Part shown: positions 22,791 through 33,860 of the stretch, one piece after another
How the letters are laid out: the number at the start of each line of letters is the position of its first letter
Numbering within the stretch: the first letter of the stretch is position 1
NCBI GenBank assembly: GCA_963662155.1
Contig: OY759268.1
Coordinates: 7,812,701-7,876,700, forward strand
DNA from: Lamellibrachia columna
Lineage: Eukaryota; Annelida; Polychaeta; Sabellida; Siboglinidae
Length of the DNA: 64,000 nt
Direction of reading: 5' to 3'
Notes under the pieces: generated by a model
What the model was told of the DNA's origin: nothing
Seen by the model: the letters and a program-made list of their open reading frames with translations, nothing else
The model's database searches: none
Position numbers and translations under genes: made by a program

Positions 22791-23125
22791 GTGTGGGCCA
22801 CTCTGCTACCAGTTTTGTGTTGAACAACCAGTATGCCAACATAGAGTCTATGAACAAGTCAACAGGTGACCAAGACATGTACACATTCAATGTTTACAAT
22901 AATGTTTACAAGACATGTACACATTCAATGTTTACAATAACAAACAACAATTTGTTTATGAAGAAATTTAAACAGGTTTTATGTATTTATCCACATTAAT
23001 TGCAATAACAATAACAAATGTAATTTTAGTGTTAGCCCGATCAACCGTCAACAGGAGACAGCACTGAATATACAGTGAAACCACACATTTTGCAGTTCGA
23101 AACAGTTGGAGTTTAGATGCACGTA
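22791..23125. other. Unassigned spacer with a short direct repeat
   Basis: AGACATGTACACATTCAATG followed by TTTACAATAA occurs twice (about 22873 and 22911). Otherwise nothing recognised. Confidence 0.5.
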
Positions 23126-23378
23126 CGTTTCCGTGATTCCATTGCCTGGCCTATCATAATACGTTTCCGTGATTCCATTGCCTGGCCTGTCATAATACGT
23201 TTCCGTGATTCCATTGCCTGGCCTGTCATAATACGTTTCCGTGATTCCATTACCTGGCCTGTCATAATACGTTTCCGTGATTCCATTGCCTGGCCTGTCA
23301 TAATACGTTTCCGTGATTCCATTGCCTGGCCTGTCATAATACGTTTCCGTGATTCCATTGCCTGGCCTGTCATAATAC
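23126..23378. repeat. 36-bp minisatellite (7 units)
   Basis: Unit CGTTTCCGTGATTCCATTGC plus CTGGCCTGTCATAATA, seven nearly identical copies. Length divisible by three keeps frames open on both strands; no gene is implied. Confidence 0.95.
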
Positions 23379-23926
23379 GCACGCCACGTGAGCCGAATGA
23401 CGAGACTATGGGCGTCGTTTTGAAGCCGTTTCATTGACACAGCAATACGAAATTTTAATAGTTTAAGTAGCATCGAATTCAACTTCGCATATCCTACTAT
23501 CACAACTCATTAAGAAGTAACATTTAGTAAATCCTCACAATTTACGCAGAGCACGTCAGCACTTTGCGTACATTTTGCGAAAATATTTCTTTAACTGCCA
23601 GAATGCAATGCTCATCATAATTTGTGCGTGCGTGCGAGTCACTATGTGACCAACATGCTATGTTCTAAACTTTCCTTTCCTAAGATAATTCGTCAAGATG
23701 TCATAATTTTGATAACTAATTTATAGGAAACATCCTAAATGGCTTCTCTAAGCTGTCGATTGTTTGTATCCTTGAGTACTGGACAAATCACAGTTCACTT
23801 CCAAAAAACTCCCCACATCGCAATAAAGACACACACGCACGTACAGTCAAAGACAAGTTATAGGTATACAAAACGTCAATGTGGATGAAGCCCACTGTTG
23901 AAGACACAGTAGTTACTACATCATAA

Positions 23927-25375
23927 CTACTTCAGGCATATGTGAATTTTCTCGTGCTTTCGAAGACAGCTGGAATCAATGAACAACTTCCCACACGTCA
24001 CGCACAAATAGGTTTTCGTGCCCGAGTGTATTCGTTCGTGAGCATTGCGTGTGCTGGACTGTGAGAAACACTTCCCACAAGTCGAACAACTGAACGCCTT
24101 AACGCCTGAGTGGACCACCTGGTGTACTTTAAGGGTGTACGGCGTCCCGAAGGCCTTTCCGCACGTACAGCAAACGTACGGCTTCACGGTTGAGTGCGTC
24201 TTCACGTGGGCGTTACGGGTCGTCGGTTGAGTGAATGACTTCCCACATATAGAACAACTGTACGGCTTCAGGCCAGTGTGGATGACTCTGTGCACCTTGA
24301 GATTGTACGAGTACGTGAAGGCCTTTCCACACACGGGACACGTGAACGGCTTCAGGCCAGTGTGTGTTACTTCGTGACACTTTAGTTTACCGGACTGCGT
24401 GAATTTCTTTCCGCATATGGAACAGCTGTACGGCTTCAAGCCCGTGTGCGTCATTTCATGGGTCTTAAGTCGAAATGACTTAGCGAATGACTTTCCGCAT
24501 GTCGTACACGTGTGTGTTTGCGGCTTCCAGGGACCCGTGTGGGTATTTTCGTGGGCTTTAAGTCTACCGGGCTGGCAGTATGTCTTCCCGCAAGTGGAAC
24601 ATATGTAAGGTTTCGGGCGAGTCGCCCTGAGAGAATCAAGACTAGTCGTGGGTGGATTTCCACTGGAAGAATGAGTGTACATCTTCACAATTGCCGGCGC
24701 TATGTTTCTGTATTTAACGCACTTAGACCGCGCAAACGGCGTCCCACCTAACGGCATAACGGTGGCGAGAGTCTTGTTGACTTCTACATAACTCGTGTCG
24801 CGACGTGCTTCCGTCTGATCGCTGCTTTCCGCTGTTTTGTCCGAGACCTCCTTCAATAAGCCTCCCTCGCACACAATCCATCGTCTCGTCTCATCACCCT
24901 TGTCGCTCCTATAATCATCTGGCATGATCTTCACGTTGACGATTGGATCGATGAATTCGTGTGACCTTTGACCTGCATCACACGTGACGTCCAATTGTCG
25001 ACTTCCTTCTTGTAACAGTGTTTCCGCATGCTGGTCTTCTGATTTCTCGCACGTCAAGCTTGTGTTCACATCAGAACAATGTGTCTGTTGATTGTATATA
25101 GTGTCAAGTGGAAGAACTCGCCCGTCTTGTAGGACTTCTGCTAGTTGGTCTTCAGTCTTTACACACTGTAACACGTTGCCCTGCTCAGAACAGTCTCCTT
25201 GGTGATGGATCGAAGCATCAGATGTGCAGTCTGACGAGACATTCGATGACAAACTGTACGAAGATTCTCTGTCTCGGATGCTGTATGACTGTGCCCTCTG
25301 GTAATCTTTCCCCGCTGTTTCTGAGGCTTGCAACAGAACCTTGGCTGATATGTCTAGTGTATCGTCAGTCTCCAT
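23927..25375 (-). CDS. C2H2 zinc-finger protein with eight fingers
   Basis: Complete 482-residue frame on the minus strand. The N-terminal half (about residues 1-250) is acidic and Ser/Glu/Asp-rich with no recognised domain (no KRAB, BTB or SET). The C-terminal half holds eight tandem C2H2 fingers, C-X2-C-X12-H-X3-H, with TGEKP-type linkers changed to HTGLKP/HSGTKT (e.g. YSCSICGKKFTQSGKLKCHE). Fingers start near residue 255 and run to the end. Such proteins bind DNA in the nucleus as transcription regulators; the target cannot be told. ATG lies in ACAATGG. A 3' splice acceptor (ATTTCTTTTCAG) ends at 25399, 23 bp upstream of the ATG, so a 5' UTR exon is spliced on. Looks intact. Confidence 0.92.
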   Translation of the reverse strand: METDDTLDISAKVLLQASETAGKDYQRAQSYSIRDRESSYSLSSNVSSDCTSDASIHHQGDCSEQGNVLQCVKTEDQLAEVLQDGRVLPLDTIYNQQTHCSDVNTSLTCEKSEDQHAETLLQEGSRQLDVTCDAGQRSHEFIDPIVNVKIMPDDYRSDKGDETRRWIVCEGGLLKEVSDKTAESSDQTEARRDTSYVEVNKTLATVMPLGGTPFARSKCVKYRNIAPAIVKMYTHSSSGNPPTTSLDSLRATRPKPYICSTCGKTYCQPGRLKAHENTHTGPWKPQTHTCTTCGKSFAKSFRLKTHEMTHTGLKPYSCSICGKKFTQSGKLKCHEVTHTGLKPFTCPVCGKAFTYSYNLKVHRVIHTGLKPYSCSICGKSFTQPTTRNAHVKTHSTVKPYVCCTCGKAFGTPYTLKVHQVVHSGVKAFSCSTCGKCFSQSSTRNAHERIHSGTKTYLCVTCGKLFIDSSCLRKHEKIHICLK

Positions 25376-25398
25376 TGTACTGTTGACCCGTCAGTTAA

Positions 25399-25409
25399 CT
25401 GAAAAGAAA
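25399..25409 (-). promoter_or_regulatory. 3' splice acceptor of the zinc-finger gene's coding exon
   Basis: Minus strand TTTCTTTTCAG precedes TTAACTGACGG and then the ATG at 25375. The coding exon is therefore preceded by an intron in the 5' leader. Confidence 0.7.
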
Positions 25410-25484
25410 TAATAAATCTAAATGCATGAATTATACATGCATATAAATATAGGTGTACGTCAGTCTGTAAAATAGTAAATCAAT

Positions 25485-28463
25485 GTGCTAGACCCAACCA
25501 GGGGAGAAAATGTATTAGATATAGTTTTATCATCACAAAAAGAATTAGTGAACAATGTAAAAATACATGAACCATTGGGTAACAGTGACCACAATCAAAT
25601 ACATTTTGACATCAATGTAAAATCAGAAAGTAAAAATAAAAAACATATAGGAGAAACTTCCACAAAGGTAACTATAAAGATATGAGAAAATACTTAGCAA
25701 AGCTAGATTGGAATAATATGCTGATGAATAAGACCGCAATTGAATGTTGGAATATTCTAAAATATGAAATTGAGAGTATCATCGATAAATTTGTTCCCTT
25801 GAAAAAACAAGGAAAACGATCTAGAAAGAAACACTTGTCAAAAGAAGCTATTAGAAAAATAGTGTAGAAGCAAACCATGTGGAGGGTTTATAGGCGCACC
25901 AGAAAGGATGAAGACTATGTGGAGGGTTTATAGGCGCACCAGAAAGGATGAAGACTATGTGGAGGGTTTATAGGTGTACCAGAAAGGATGAAGACTATGT
26001 GGAGGGTTTATAGGCGTACCAGAAAGGATGAAGACTATGTGGAGGGTTTATAGGCGTACCAGAAAGGATGAAGACTATGTGGAGGGTTTATAGGTGTACC
26101 AGAAAGGATGAAGACTATGTGGAGGGTTTATAGGTGTACCAGAAAGGATGAAGACTATGTGGAGGGTTTATAGGCGAACCAGAAACGATGAAGACTATGT
26201 GGAGGGTTTATAGGCGCACCAGAAAGGATGAAGACTATGTGGAGGGTTTATAGGTGTACCAGAAAGGATGAAGACTATGTGGAGGGTTTATAGGCGTACC
26301 AGAAAGGATGATGACTATGTGGAGGGTTTATAGGCACACCAGAAAGGATGAAGACTATGTGGAGGGTTTATAGGCGTACCAGAAAGGATGATGACTATGT
26401 GGAGGGTTTATAGGCGTACCAGAAAGGATGAAGACTATGTGGAGGGTTTATAGGCACACCAGAAAGGATGAAGACTATGTGGAGGGTTTATAGGCGCACC
26501 AGAAAGGATGAAGACTATGTGGAGGGTTTATAGGCGTACCAGAAACGATGAAGACTATGTGGAGGGTTTATAGGTGCACCAGAAAGGATGAAGACTATGT
26601 GGAGGGTTTATAGGCGTACCAGAAAGGATGAAGACTATGCAAATTACAAAGAGGCACTTAACCTAGCTACAACTGAAATTAGAAAATCTAAAAGAACCTT
26701 TGAACAAAAATTGGCAGGTAATATAAAAAATAACAGCAAGAATTTCTTTGTTTATGTAAGGAGTAAACAGAACGTTCGAGATAAGGTCGGACCACTGGAA
26801 AACAACAGGGGAAACATAATTTCAGAGGGGTTTCAAATGGCAGAGGTCCTGAATGAGTATTTCAGCTCAGTATTTACCACAGAAGATATCAGCTCACTTC
26901 CAGTTCCATTTACTAAATTTGAGGGAAATAAATCAGAACATTTAGGGCAGTTATTTGTAACTCCTGTAATGATAGCAAACAAAATTAAGAAGATGAAAGA
27001 TAATAAATCACCTTGAGTTGATGGGATACCACCAAAACTGCTTAAGGAAATTGTTGAGCAAATTAGTACACCACTTGCAATTGTTTAACTTGTCACTAGA
27101 AGAAAGAATAGTTCCTTCAGAATGGAAAGAAGCAAACATTACGCCACTATTTAAGAAGGGATCGATGAACAAGCCAGAAAATTACAGACCAGTGTGTTTA
27201 ACTCTGGTTGTATGTAAATTACTCGAAACATTAATTAGAGACCACATGGTGGAATTCCTTGTAAAACATAATTTAATAAATACATCTCAACATGGGTTCC
27301 TAAAAGCAAGGTCATGTCTAACCAATCTCTTGTGTTTTTTTGAAGAAATTACAAAGTGGGTAGATGACGGGTCACCAGTGGATGTTGTCTACTTAGATTT
27401 TCAGAAAGCTTTCGATAAAGTGCCACACCAAAGATTGATACTTAAACTAAAAGCCCATGGTATAGGTAATGATGTAATCAACTGGATAGAAAAGTGGCTT
27501 ACACACAGAAGACAGAGTAATAGAAGATGGTGAGATTTCAAACTGGAAATCGGTTTTGAGTGGGGTACCACAGGGATCAGTATTAGACCCTATACTGTTT
27601 TTAATATATATATAAATGATATAGAAGATGACATATCTAGCAAAGTACTCAAATTTGCAGATGACACAAAAGTATTCAGAAAGGTTACAAATGATACAGA
27701 TAAACAAAGTTTACAGGATGATCTAGATAAATTAGTTAAATGGTCAGAAAAATGGCAAATGTTATTCAATTTTGGGAAGTGCAAATGTATACACATAGGA
27801 CATGGAAACATGGATGAAGAATATAAAATGGGGGATGCTGTACTAGGTAGAACCACACAAGAAAAGGACTTAGGAGTAACATTTAGCGCTGACATGAAAG
27901 TTTCAGAGCAATGTTGGATTGCTGCTTCAAAAGGAAATCAAATTCTAGGGCTAATTAGGAGAACTATCATGTATAAGGAGAAACAGCTAATTGTACCCCT
28001 GTACAAAGCAATAGTTAGACCACATTTGAAATATTGTATTCAAGCATGGAGGCCATATCGTAAAAAGGACATAGACAAGCTAGAAAGAATACAACGAAGA
28101 GCAATTAAAATTATTCCAGAATTGAGAGACCTTAGTTACAAAAGTCGCTTATTACAATGTGGTTTGACAACACTAGAGACCAGGAGACTAAGAGGAGACC
28201 GAATAGAAGTATTTAAAATAGTGAATGGTTATGAGGATGTTGATAGGAATATGTTCTTCAAACTTAAAGAAGGCAGTAGAACCAGAGGACACAAAGCAGC
28301 ATTAGTTAAGGAGCAGTGTAGGTTGGACATGAGAAAGTACTCTTTCTCACAGAGGGTGATAAATGAATGGAACAAACTGCCAAATGATTGTGTTAATGCT
28401 AGTAGTGTGAATATGTTTAAAAATAGAATTGACAGATATTTGATAAGGGTGGGCTACACATAG
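25485..28463 (+). pseudogene. LINE family 2 copy A: EN tail and reverse transcriptase (broken)
   Basis: Pieces in order: 25485-25867 EN C-terminus and linker; array; 26600-27016 linker ending KKMKDNKSP; TGA at 27014-27016 inside the usual SPG.D motif; 27018-27533 RT with ITPLFKKGS, ENYRPV.LT, VYLDFQKAFDKVPHQ (motif A); a shift near 27530; SGVPQGS-like motif B; FADDTKVF (motif C) near 27655; then 27759-28463 thumb. The order and motifs are typical of CR1/Jockey-group RT. Confidence 0.9.
25876..26640 (+). repeat. 40-bp minisatellite inside a LINE reading frame
   Basis: About 19 units of ATGTGGAGGGTTTATAGGCG plus CACCAGAAAGGATGAAGACT. In copy B (48727-48768) the same stretch occurs once and codes for MWRVYRCTRKEEDYAN. 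The 40-base unit is not a multiple of three, so expansion destroyed the frame. Confidence 0.97.
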
Positions 28464-28616
28464 ATGAGAAAATTGTTGGACTCTCGATAAGCCAATGGCT
28501 TACTTGTCCACTTTGCCATCTGGAACTTGTTGTTTGGGATGGCAATCTTGTTAAATCTTGTTAAATCAATGTAAATAACATATTAAATTTTAGGATGGCG
28601 TTCTTTCTCATTTAGT

Positions 28617-29345
28617 TAAATTGAAGCTGAAAAATTTATGTTCTGCCTAATGGCATTTTCTCACATATTTCTCCCAAATCGGGCACAAATATCCCCAAAA
28701 AATGTGTCAGGACATCATTCTGAAACTGTTATATGTTGTTTATCAAATAAAAGACTATACACAATGCAAAAATGGTGGTCATAGTACTTGTCCCACATTC
28801 TTAGTTTCGGTGCTGAAATTTATCAAATATATAAAAACTTTACAAGCTACATTTCAGAAATGTGCCTTTTATGTAGACATATTGGTACAGATTACCTATG
28901 TCAAATCATATAAAAATTCGAAAATGACAGGTAGCAGGACAATGGGTACACTGGGTGCACGAAAATGGGAAAAAGTTATTTCAAAAATGGTTTCAGCAGC
29001 CTGTATTTCATTGTTGTGTTACAGTACAACATCGAAGTTGCTACGATCTATTGTCAGGAATTCTGGCAATACTTGTGTTCAGTAGGTATCCACTTACTTT
29101 ATTTTCAGAATAATCAGCCTTATATTTTAATTTTTTATATATTTTATGAATTTCAGCACCCAAAATGAGAATTTGGGACAAGTCCTAAGACCACATTTGC
29201 AATGTGCATAGTCTTTTATTAGGTAAACCACATATTACAATTTCAGAAAGGTGTTCTGGCTGAGACTGGCTCATTTGTTTTAGCTGAAAAATCAATGTTC
29301 TGCCTAATGGCATTTTCTCCCAAATTTCTTCCAAATCGGCCAAAA
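28617..29345. repeat. Foldback-type element with outer direct repeats
   Basis: Arms 28705-28840 and 29125-29260 are inverted copies: AATAAAAGACTAT / reverse complement, TACTTGTCCCACATTCTTAG versus GGACTTGTCCCAAATTCTCA read from the minus strand. The spacer is about 285 bp. Outside the arms, TGTTCTGCCTAATGGCATTT occurs as a direct repeat (28639 and 29297). It resembles a foldback/MITE. No transposase inside. Confidence 0.7.
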
Positions 29346-29349
29346 ATAC

Positions 29350-29680
29350 CCAATATAAACGTTTTTAATTTCCTGACAATATATGTACATATTCAGCAAA
29401 TTTCAAATATGAAGTTTGTAAACTTCACAGGTTTGAGGCACCTGAAAACAGGTCAAAACAGTGGGTGCAGTTTTGGGCCCCTTTTTACCCCGTTTACATG
29501 ACAGCACATTAGAGACACGAATTGGATGTAAATGGTTAGTTCTTTTGCAAGAAGTGCACATGTATAATCATTTAAGAAAATTATTAGACATCAACTTTTG
29601 ACTATTGGTTGATTTCACGTTGAATAACCCACATATGAACTCGGCTTATCAATATTTATTCATATACCTATCTACTTATA
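29350..29680. other. Unassigned spacer
   Basis: AT-rich, nothing recognised. Confidence 0.3.
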
Positions 29681-30416
29681 GACATACAGTGTGAGCTGTT
29701 TGACCAGCTCGTAATGCCAATAATATTGTAATATTGGTAGTAAAACATGGGGATTTCAAATGTTAGATCAGACTGAGAGATTTTATAGAAAATTCCTGAC
29801 AACTCTACTAAAACTTAATAGGATTACCGGTACACGTTATATATCATATTTCTTGGTTTATCTAAATATGAAAGCACCAGTTTTTTATGCACTCTATTTG
29901 ATGTACAATGTTGTCAATCTGTAATTAGAAACTTAGTATACAAATTTATGTGTAGGTTAGATAGTTCATCTAATATATGTGCTCTGTTGAGTCTGGAATA
30001 AAGATATTGAATTGAATATGGAGAAGTAGGTAGGCAAAGTGTGAAAACACTTGCAGAAAAGAGAATGATAAACTTTTACATACATTTAATTGAAGGTGAA
30101 CAAAGTAAATTATAAAATATTTTGTTTAGACTTGACTTAGACTAGAAAAATTTCCATTGCTCCAGTGATTTTAAATTAAATTGGATTTTAAAAGTTAAGA
30201 TTGTCATTGGTTGATGTGGATTAAATGACATGTAGGTAATCAGCCCTTGGTGTTCACACAGTGGATTTTTTATGCTTTGTTTATATAAATTATAGTATGT
30301 ATTGTATTGTATTGTATTGTAACTGTTGTATTATGCGTTACTGCAATGTGATGTAGTGAGAGAAAGTTCTTTCATACTCCACAAGGGGTTATAGGAAATA
30401 AAATCATTGTCATATA
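29681..30416 (+). mobile_element. 5'-truncated LINE family 1 relic with a nested insert
   Basis: Matches 14059-15250: GACATACAGTGTGAGCTGTT, GAGAATGATAAACTTTT, and the end ACTCCACAAGGGGTTATAGG then AAATAAAATCATTGTCAT. About 29830-30015 is foreign. That insert ends GGAATAAAGATATTGAATTG, looking like a short retroposon with its own tail. Confidence 0.85.
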
Positions 30417-31440
30417 ACTAGTTATTTTAATTCTAAATAAAAATGTGATGATGTGTATTTCAAAGTGTGAACTCAACCCATTTATTCACTGGTGTTCGCA
30501 ACAGAAACACCTTTTCTGGGTTGTACCTACACTACATTAGGAATGGAGTGTCGGATCGTTCAGCATTGGATGCATCCGACATTGAGTTTCTCATAGTGTC
30601 AAGTTATTGCAGTCACTGAAATTCTACAGATACTTTGCATAACATCGGCATATCTATATGATTTAATTATAATGCATGTGTAATGTCTCAAGTGATTTAC
30701 TCCAAACATCCCAATCTTGGGCTAACGCAGGAGTTTGTGGTGGTCTGTGCACATGTGCGGTACATACAACTAAAAGACTAGTATATTTAGTGTTAGTCAA
30801 AGGGTTTCTAATTAATATTTATTTTCATATTTTTGTATTTATTTTGGGTAATGTAAACTAATTAAAATGTTGCAAAACGTGTGCAATGCCTAGACGTTTG
30901 TAATTCGTTGGGCGATCAATGTGTTGTTGACGTTCAAGCTTTTTTAAAATTACCATGTGTGGGATGTTTTATTCGCCCTGCCCTGGCATAGACACCAGGG
31001 CAAGAAGGGACCAACGCATCGCCAACGGGCAACGGCTTTTTAGTCTCTTCCGAGAGACAGACATTCACATTGTTGTTATAATATATATCAAACCTGCGGC
31101 ACAATTCGTCCTGCTAATTGGAACACACCATAACGTCAGTTATAATGAATAGCACACGATATTAAATATTACAGATTATGTTGATAACACTAATAAACAT
31201 CGATTGACAGACAGTGACAGTGTTGACATTGACAAGTGTTTTTAAGGGTATATAGTGTGGGCGATATATGGGCGTTTTAGCTTAGACAACGCAAGCGTAA
31301 AGATTTATCCTAATTTCAGATTTGCGGTTCATTTGTATTATATAAGCTTTCGAAATAATGAAGTCTAAATACCAATTGTGCGTGAATATTCCCACCAAAA
31401 TCATTTGACTATCTCACGGCGACACATCCATCGATAGTCT
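30417..31440. other. Unassigned DNA with a local repeat
   Basis: The stretch at 30690-30800 (TTGGGCTAACGCAGGAGTTT, ACAACTAAAAGACTAGTAT) recurs at 31600-31690. Otherwise no gene recognised. Confidence 0.5.
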
Positions 31441-31451
31441 CGATTATTCAA

Positions 31452-31575
31452 GCTCCGTGCGGTGGCGCCATTGTTTGTCGCACACATCATCGCCTGGACT
31501 AGCCTAGATTCTCCTGGCTCCGTGCGGTGGCGCCACAGTTTGTCGCATGCATCATCGCCTGGACTAGCCTCGAGT
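31452..31575. repeat. 65-bp tandem repeat, left part
   Basis: Two units of GCTCCGTGCGGTGGCGCCAC and AGTTTGTCGCACACATCATC plus GCCTGGACTAGCCTCGATTC. Two further units lie at 32306-32420 and single diverged ones near 32820. The LINE fragment and other DNA lie between. Confidence 0.9.
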
Positions 31576-31925
31576 CTCAATCTCAATCTCAAGTGGTTTA
31601 CTCCAAACTTGGGCTAACGCAGGAGTTTGTTTTGGACTGTGCGCATGCGCTGTGGGTGGTACATACAACTAAAAGACTAGTATCTTTAATGTTGCTGAAA
31701 TGGTTTTATCTGATTGTTTTATTTATGTTATGTATAGGATGTTAAACGAAAATGTTTAATAGGTTGGTTATGAGTATGGATACTGTCGCTGCCTTGCCAC
31801 ATGCACACATAGGCAGTCTCCATACCCACACCATGGATAAGTTTACGATGAGCACTGTGTTTTAAAGACAGTTTAGGTGAGGAGATGTGGTGAAGGGAAG
31901 TTCCATAATAGCTTCTTGAAATTAT

Positions 31926-32295
31926 TTTGGGTTTTTTATGTTGGTAATTTTTGGTGGAATCATATTCCATATGCGAATGGCTCTGGGATAAAATAAAAAG
32001 ACCATTGCATTTATACGACACTTGTGGGCTATGTATTGTCCACGGGTTCGAGAGCGAGTTAGTAGGCCTGGAGGGGGGGGGGTGATCTCAATAATGTTGT
32101 TTAGAATTTTGTAGAAGGTTGTGGCTTGTTTGATAATGCGCCTTCGTTCGAGGGTTGGCCATCCAAGGGCAGTAATTAGATCTGCTGGATTTGTGTTCCG
32201 TCTGTAATCATTTTTAACAAATCTGGCAGCAGAGTGTTGCACTCTTTCAAGGCTTTTAACTTGTGAAAAGGTGTGGGGATTCCATATGGGTGAAG
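31926..32295 (-). pseudogene. LINE relic: RT C-terminus (CR1/L2-like), 5'-truncated
   Basis: The minus-strand frame reads YSSPIWNPHTFSQVKSLERV, then QHSAARFVKNDYRRN, LGWPTLERRR, TRSRTRG and RIWNMIPP, the usual C-terminal region of CR1/L2-type reverse transcriptases. It abuts a 65-bp repeat unit on its 5' side (EYS.. after the GGCGCC repeat), so it seems to have landed in that array. Different sequence from LINE families 1 and 2. Confidence 0.85.
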
Positions 32296-32305
32296 AGTAC
32301 TCCTG

Positions 32306-32420
32306 GCTCCGTGCGGTGGCGCCACAGTTTGTCGCACACATCATCGCCTGGACTAGCCTCGATTCTCCTGGCTCCGTGCGGTGGCGCCACAGTTTGTCGC
32401 ATGCATCATCGCCTGGATGC
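32306..32420. repeat. 65-bp tandem repeat, right part
   Basis: Two units 65 bp apart (32306 and 32371), continuing the array at 31452-31575. Confidence 0.9.
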
Positions 32421-32515
32421 ATTGTGTACTTCTCACTGTGACGGAAATTATGTATACACCCAGATTCCGGGCGCATGCATAATTAGCCAATTGCGTTATC
32501 ATCCAGGCAATTAGC

Positions 32516-32785
32516 TAATTCATAAAATAAGAGTTAACTTTTATCAATTTATACGATGCAATTCTAATTAACTTTAAACTTTGATTATAATGACACAACT
32601 GTCAGACTGAAAAGTTAAATCAGGCAAGTGTAGTGTATAATTTCAATAATGACACTGGATGGCTGTTGGCGCTTCACGGGAACCCCTACACAAAATGGAG
32701 TGGTGACAGTAGGTAACGATGAGACCACGTCTACGGGGCTAGACTCTCTTGTCGGCGAGTTCACGAAAGCGAGGGAGAGTCGATT
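32516..32785. repeat. GPCR-neighbourhood repeat, copy 1
   Basis: Starts TTCATAAAATAAGAGTTAAC and ends TCGGCGAGTTCACGAA. Shares CACTGG.TGGCTGTTGGCGCTT-type and GGGTAACxAxGAGACCACG motifs with copies at 32983-33248 and 44563-44805. Non-coding. Confidence 0.85.
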
Positions 32786-32982
32786 AAGTGAGACTAATTT
32801 ACCGATAGCCTCGATTATCCAAGCTCCGTGATGTGGCGTCACCGTTTGTCGCACATATCATCGCCTGGAATCAATGCGTACTTTTCATTGTGACGGAAGT
32901 TATGTATGCACCCAGATTCTAGGCACGCACATGATTAGTCAAATTATCCGGTCGATGTCATACGGGCCTTTGGCTAATTCAA

Positions 32983-33248
32983 AAATTAAGAGTTAACTGT
33001 ATATCAGTTTATACGATGAAATTCGAATTCACTTAAAACTTTGATTATATTGACACAACTATCAGACTGAAAGTTAGACCAGGCAAAACAACTGTTTAGT
33101 GGAGCATCTTGAAAATGACGCTGATTGACTGTTGGTGCTTCGTGGGAACGCCTACACAAAATACAGTGATGACAGTGGGTAACAACGAGACGACGCCTTT
33201 CCGGCCAGATTCTCTTCTCGGCGAATTCAGGAGGCGAATGAGAGGCGA
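32983..33248. repeat. GPCR-neighbourhood repeat, copy 2
   Basis: Diverged copy of 32516-32785 (AAGAGTTAACTGTATATCAG, GACTGAAAGTTAGACCAGGC, TTCTCTTCTCGGCGAATTC). Confidence 0.8.
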
Positions 33249-33299
33249 ATAAACGAGAAGTCGAACAAGAATTGGCGCCGTCCGTCGAAGGTGTAGGAC

Positions 33300-33860
33300 C
33301 TACACAAAGAATGCAACTAAAGTGTTTGTAGTGTAATTGACTCAAGCAAAAAGCTATCGGCGGAATAGAGTAGTGGGCGGTGATAATTAGAGTTTTGTTG
33401 CTAATTAGCAATCGTCACTGTCTATCGTTCTTTGAAACAGTAATCAACAGTTTCTGCCACAGTTAATGATAGGTGGGGTCATACTCATCGTACTAATTGT
33501 TTCTCTGCAAGGCTGAGTGTTGCGTCTGATGACGCTTGATTCGCCTCGTCTGATTCGCCCACCCGTTCGCTGCCAACGGAAGATGTCTGAGAACTCGCTT
33601 ATGTTCTGCTGTATAGGGATGGCTACCGGGAGGATAAACTAGCTTATGTTCTGCTGTATAGGGATGGCTACCGGGAGGATAAACTAGCTTATGTTCTGCT
33701 GTATAGGGATGGCTACCGGGAGGATAAACTAGCTTATGTTCTGCTGTATAGGGATGGCTACCGGGAGGTAAAACGTGTAGATACTTGTTGGTATAAAAGT
33801 GCGCCTTCCGTTGCTTGATTTCCGGCGATCAACGTGTTAGCGGCAAAAGGCGTTCTGTTG
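33300..33860 (+). other. Relic of a GPCR upstream region, without the coding part
   Basis: 33310-33600 matches 51235-51520 and partly 42940-43160, the DNA just 5' of the intact GPCR and of its pseudogene (AACTAAAGTGTTTG, GAATAGAG.AGTG, TATCGTT.TTTGAAACAGTAA, TTTCT.TGCAAGGC, GATTCGCCCAC, GCTGCCA.C..AAGATGTCTGAG). A TATAAAAG follows at 33792-33799 as in the intact gene, but no receptor coding sequence comes after it. Confidence 0.65.
33597..33772. repeat. 45-bp minisatellite (4 units)
   Basis: Unit GCTTATGTTCTGCTGTATAG plus GGATGGCTACCGGGAGGATA and AACTA. It starts from GCTTATGTTCTG, a phrase also found once upstream of the intact GPCR (43034-43047, CTTAATTATGTTCTG). Confidence 0.9.

Larger units (their letters stand above)
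25482..28568 (+). mobile_element. Non-LTR retrotransposon (LINE family 2, CR1/L2-like), copy A
   Basis: 5'-truncated copy. It begins in the endonuclease C-terminus (LGNSDHNQIHF), continues through a linker, an internal 40-bp tandem array, RT and thumb, and a 3' tail ending in repeated CTTGTTAAAT. Shares the 3' end GTTGGACTCTCGATAAGCCA with copy B at 50600. Several stops and frameshifts make it inactive. Confidence 0.92.

Noticed and set aside
23113..23437. Open frames with MTGQAMESRKRI or FRDSIAWPVIIR units
   Set aside because: 36-bp minisatellite, open in several registers on both strands. No gene evidence.
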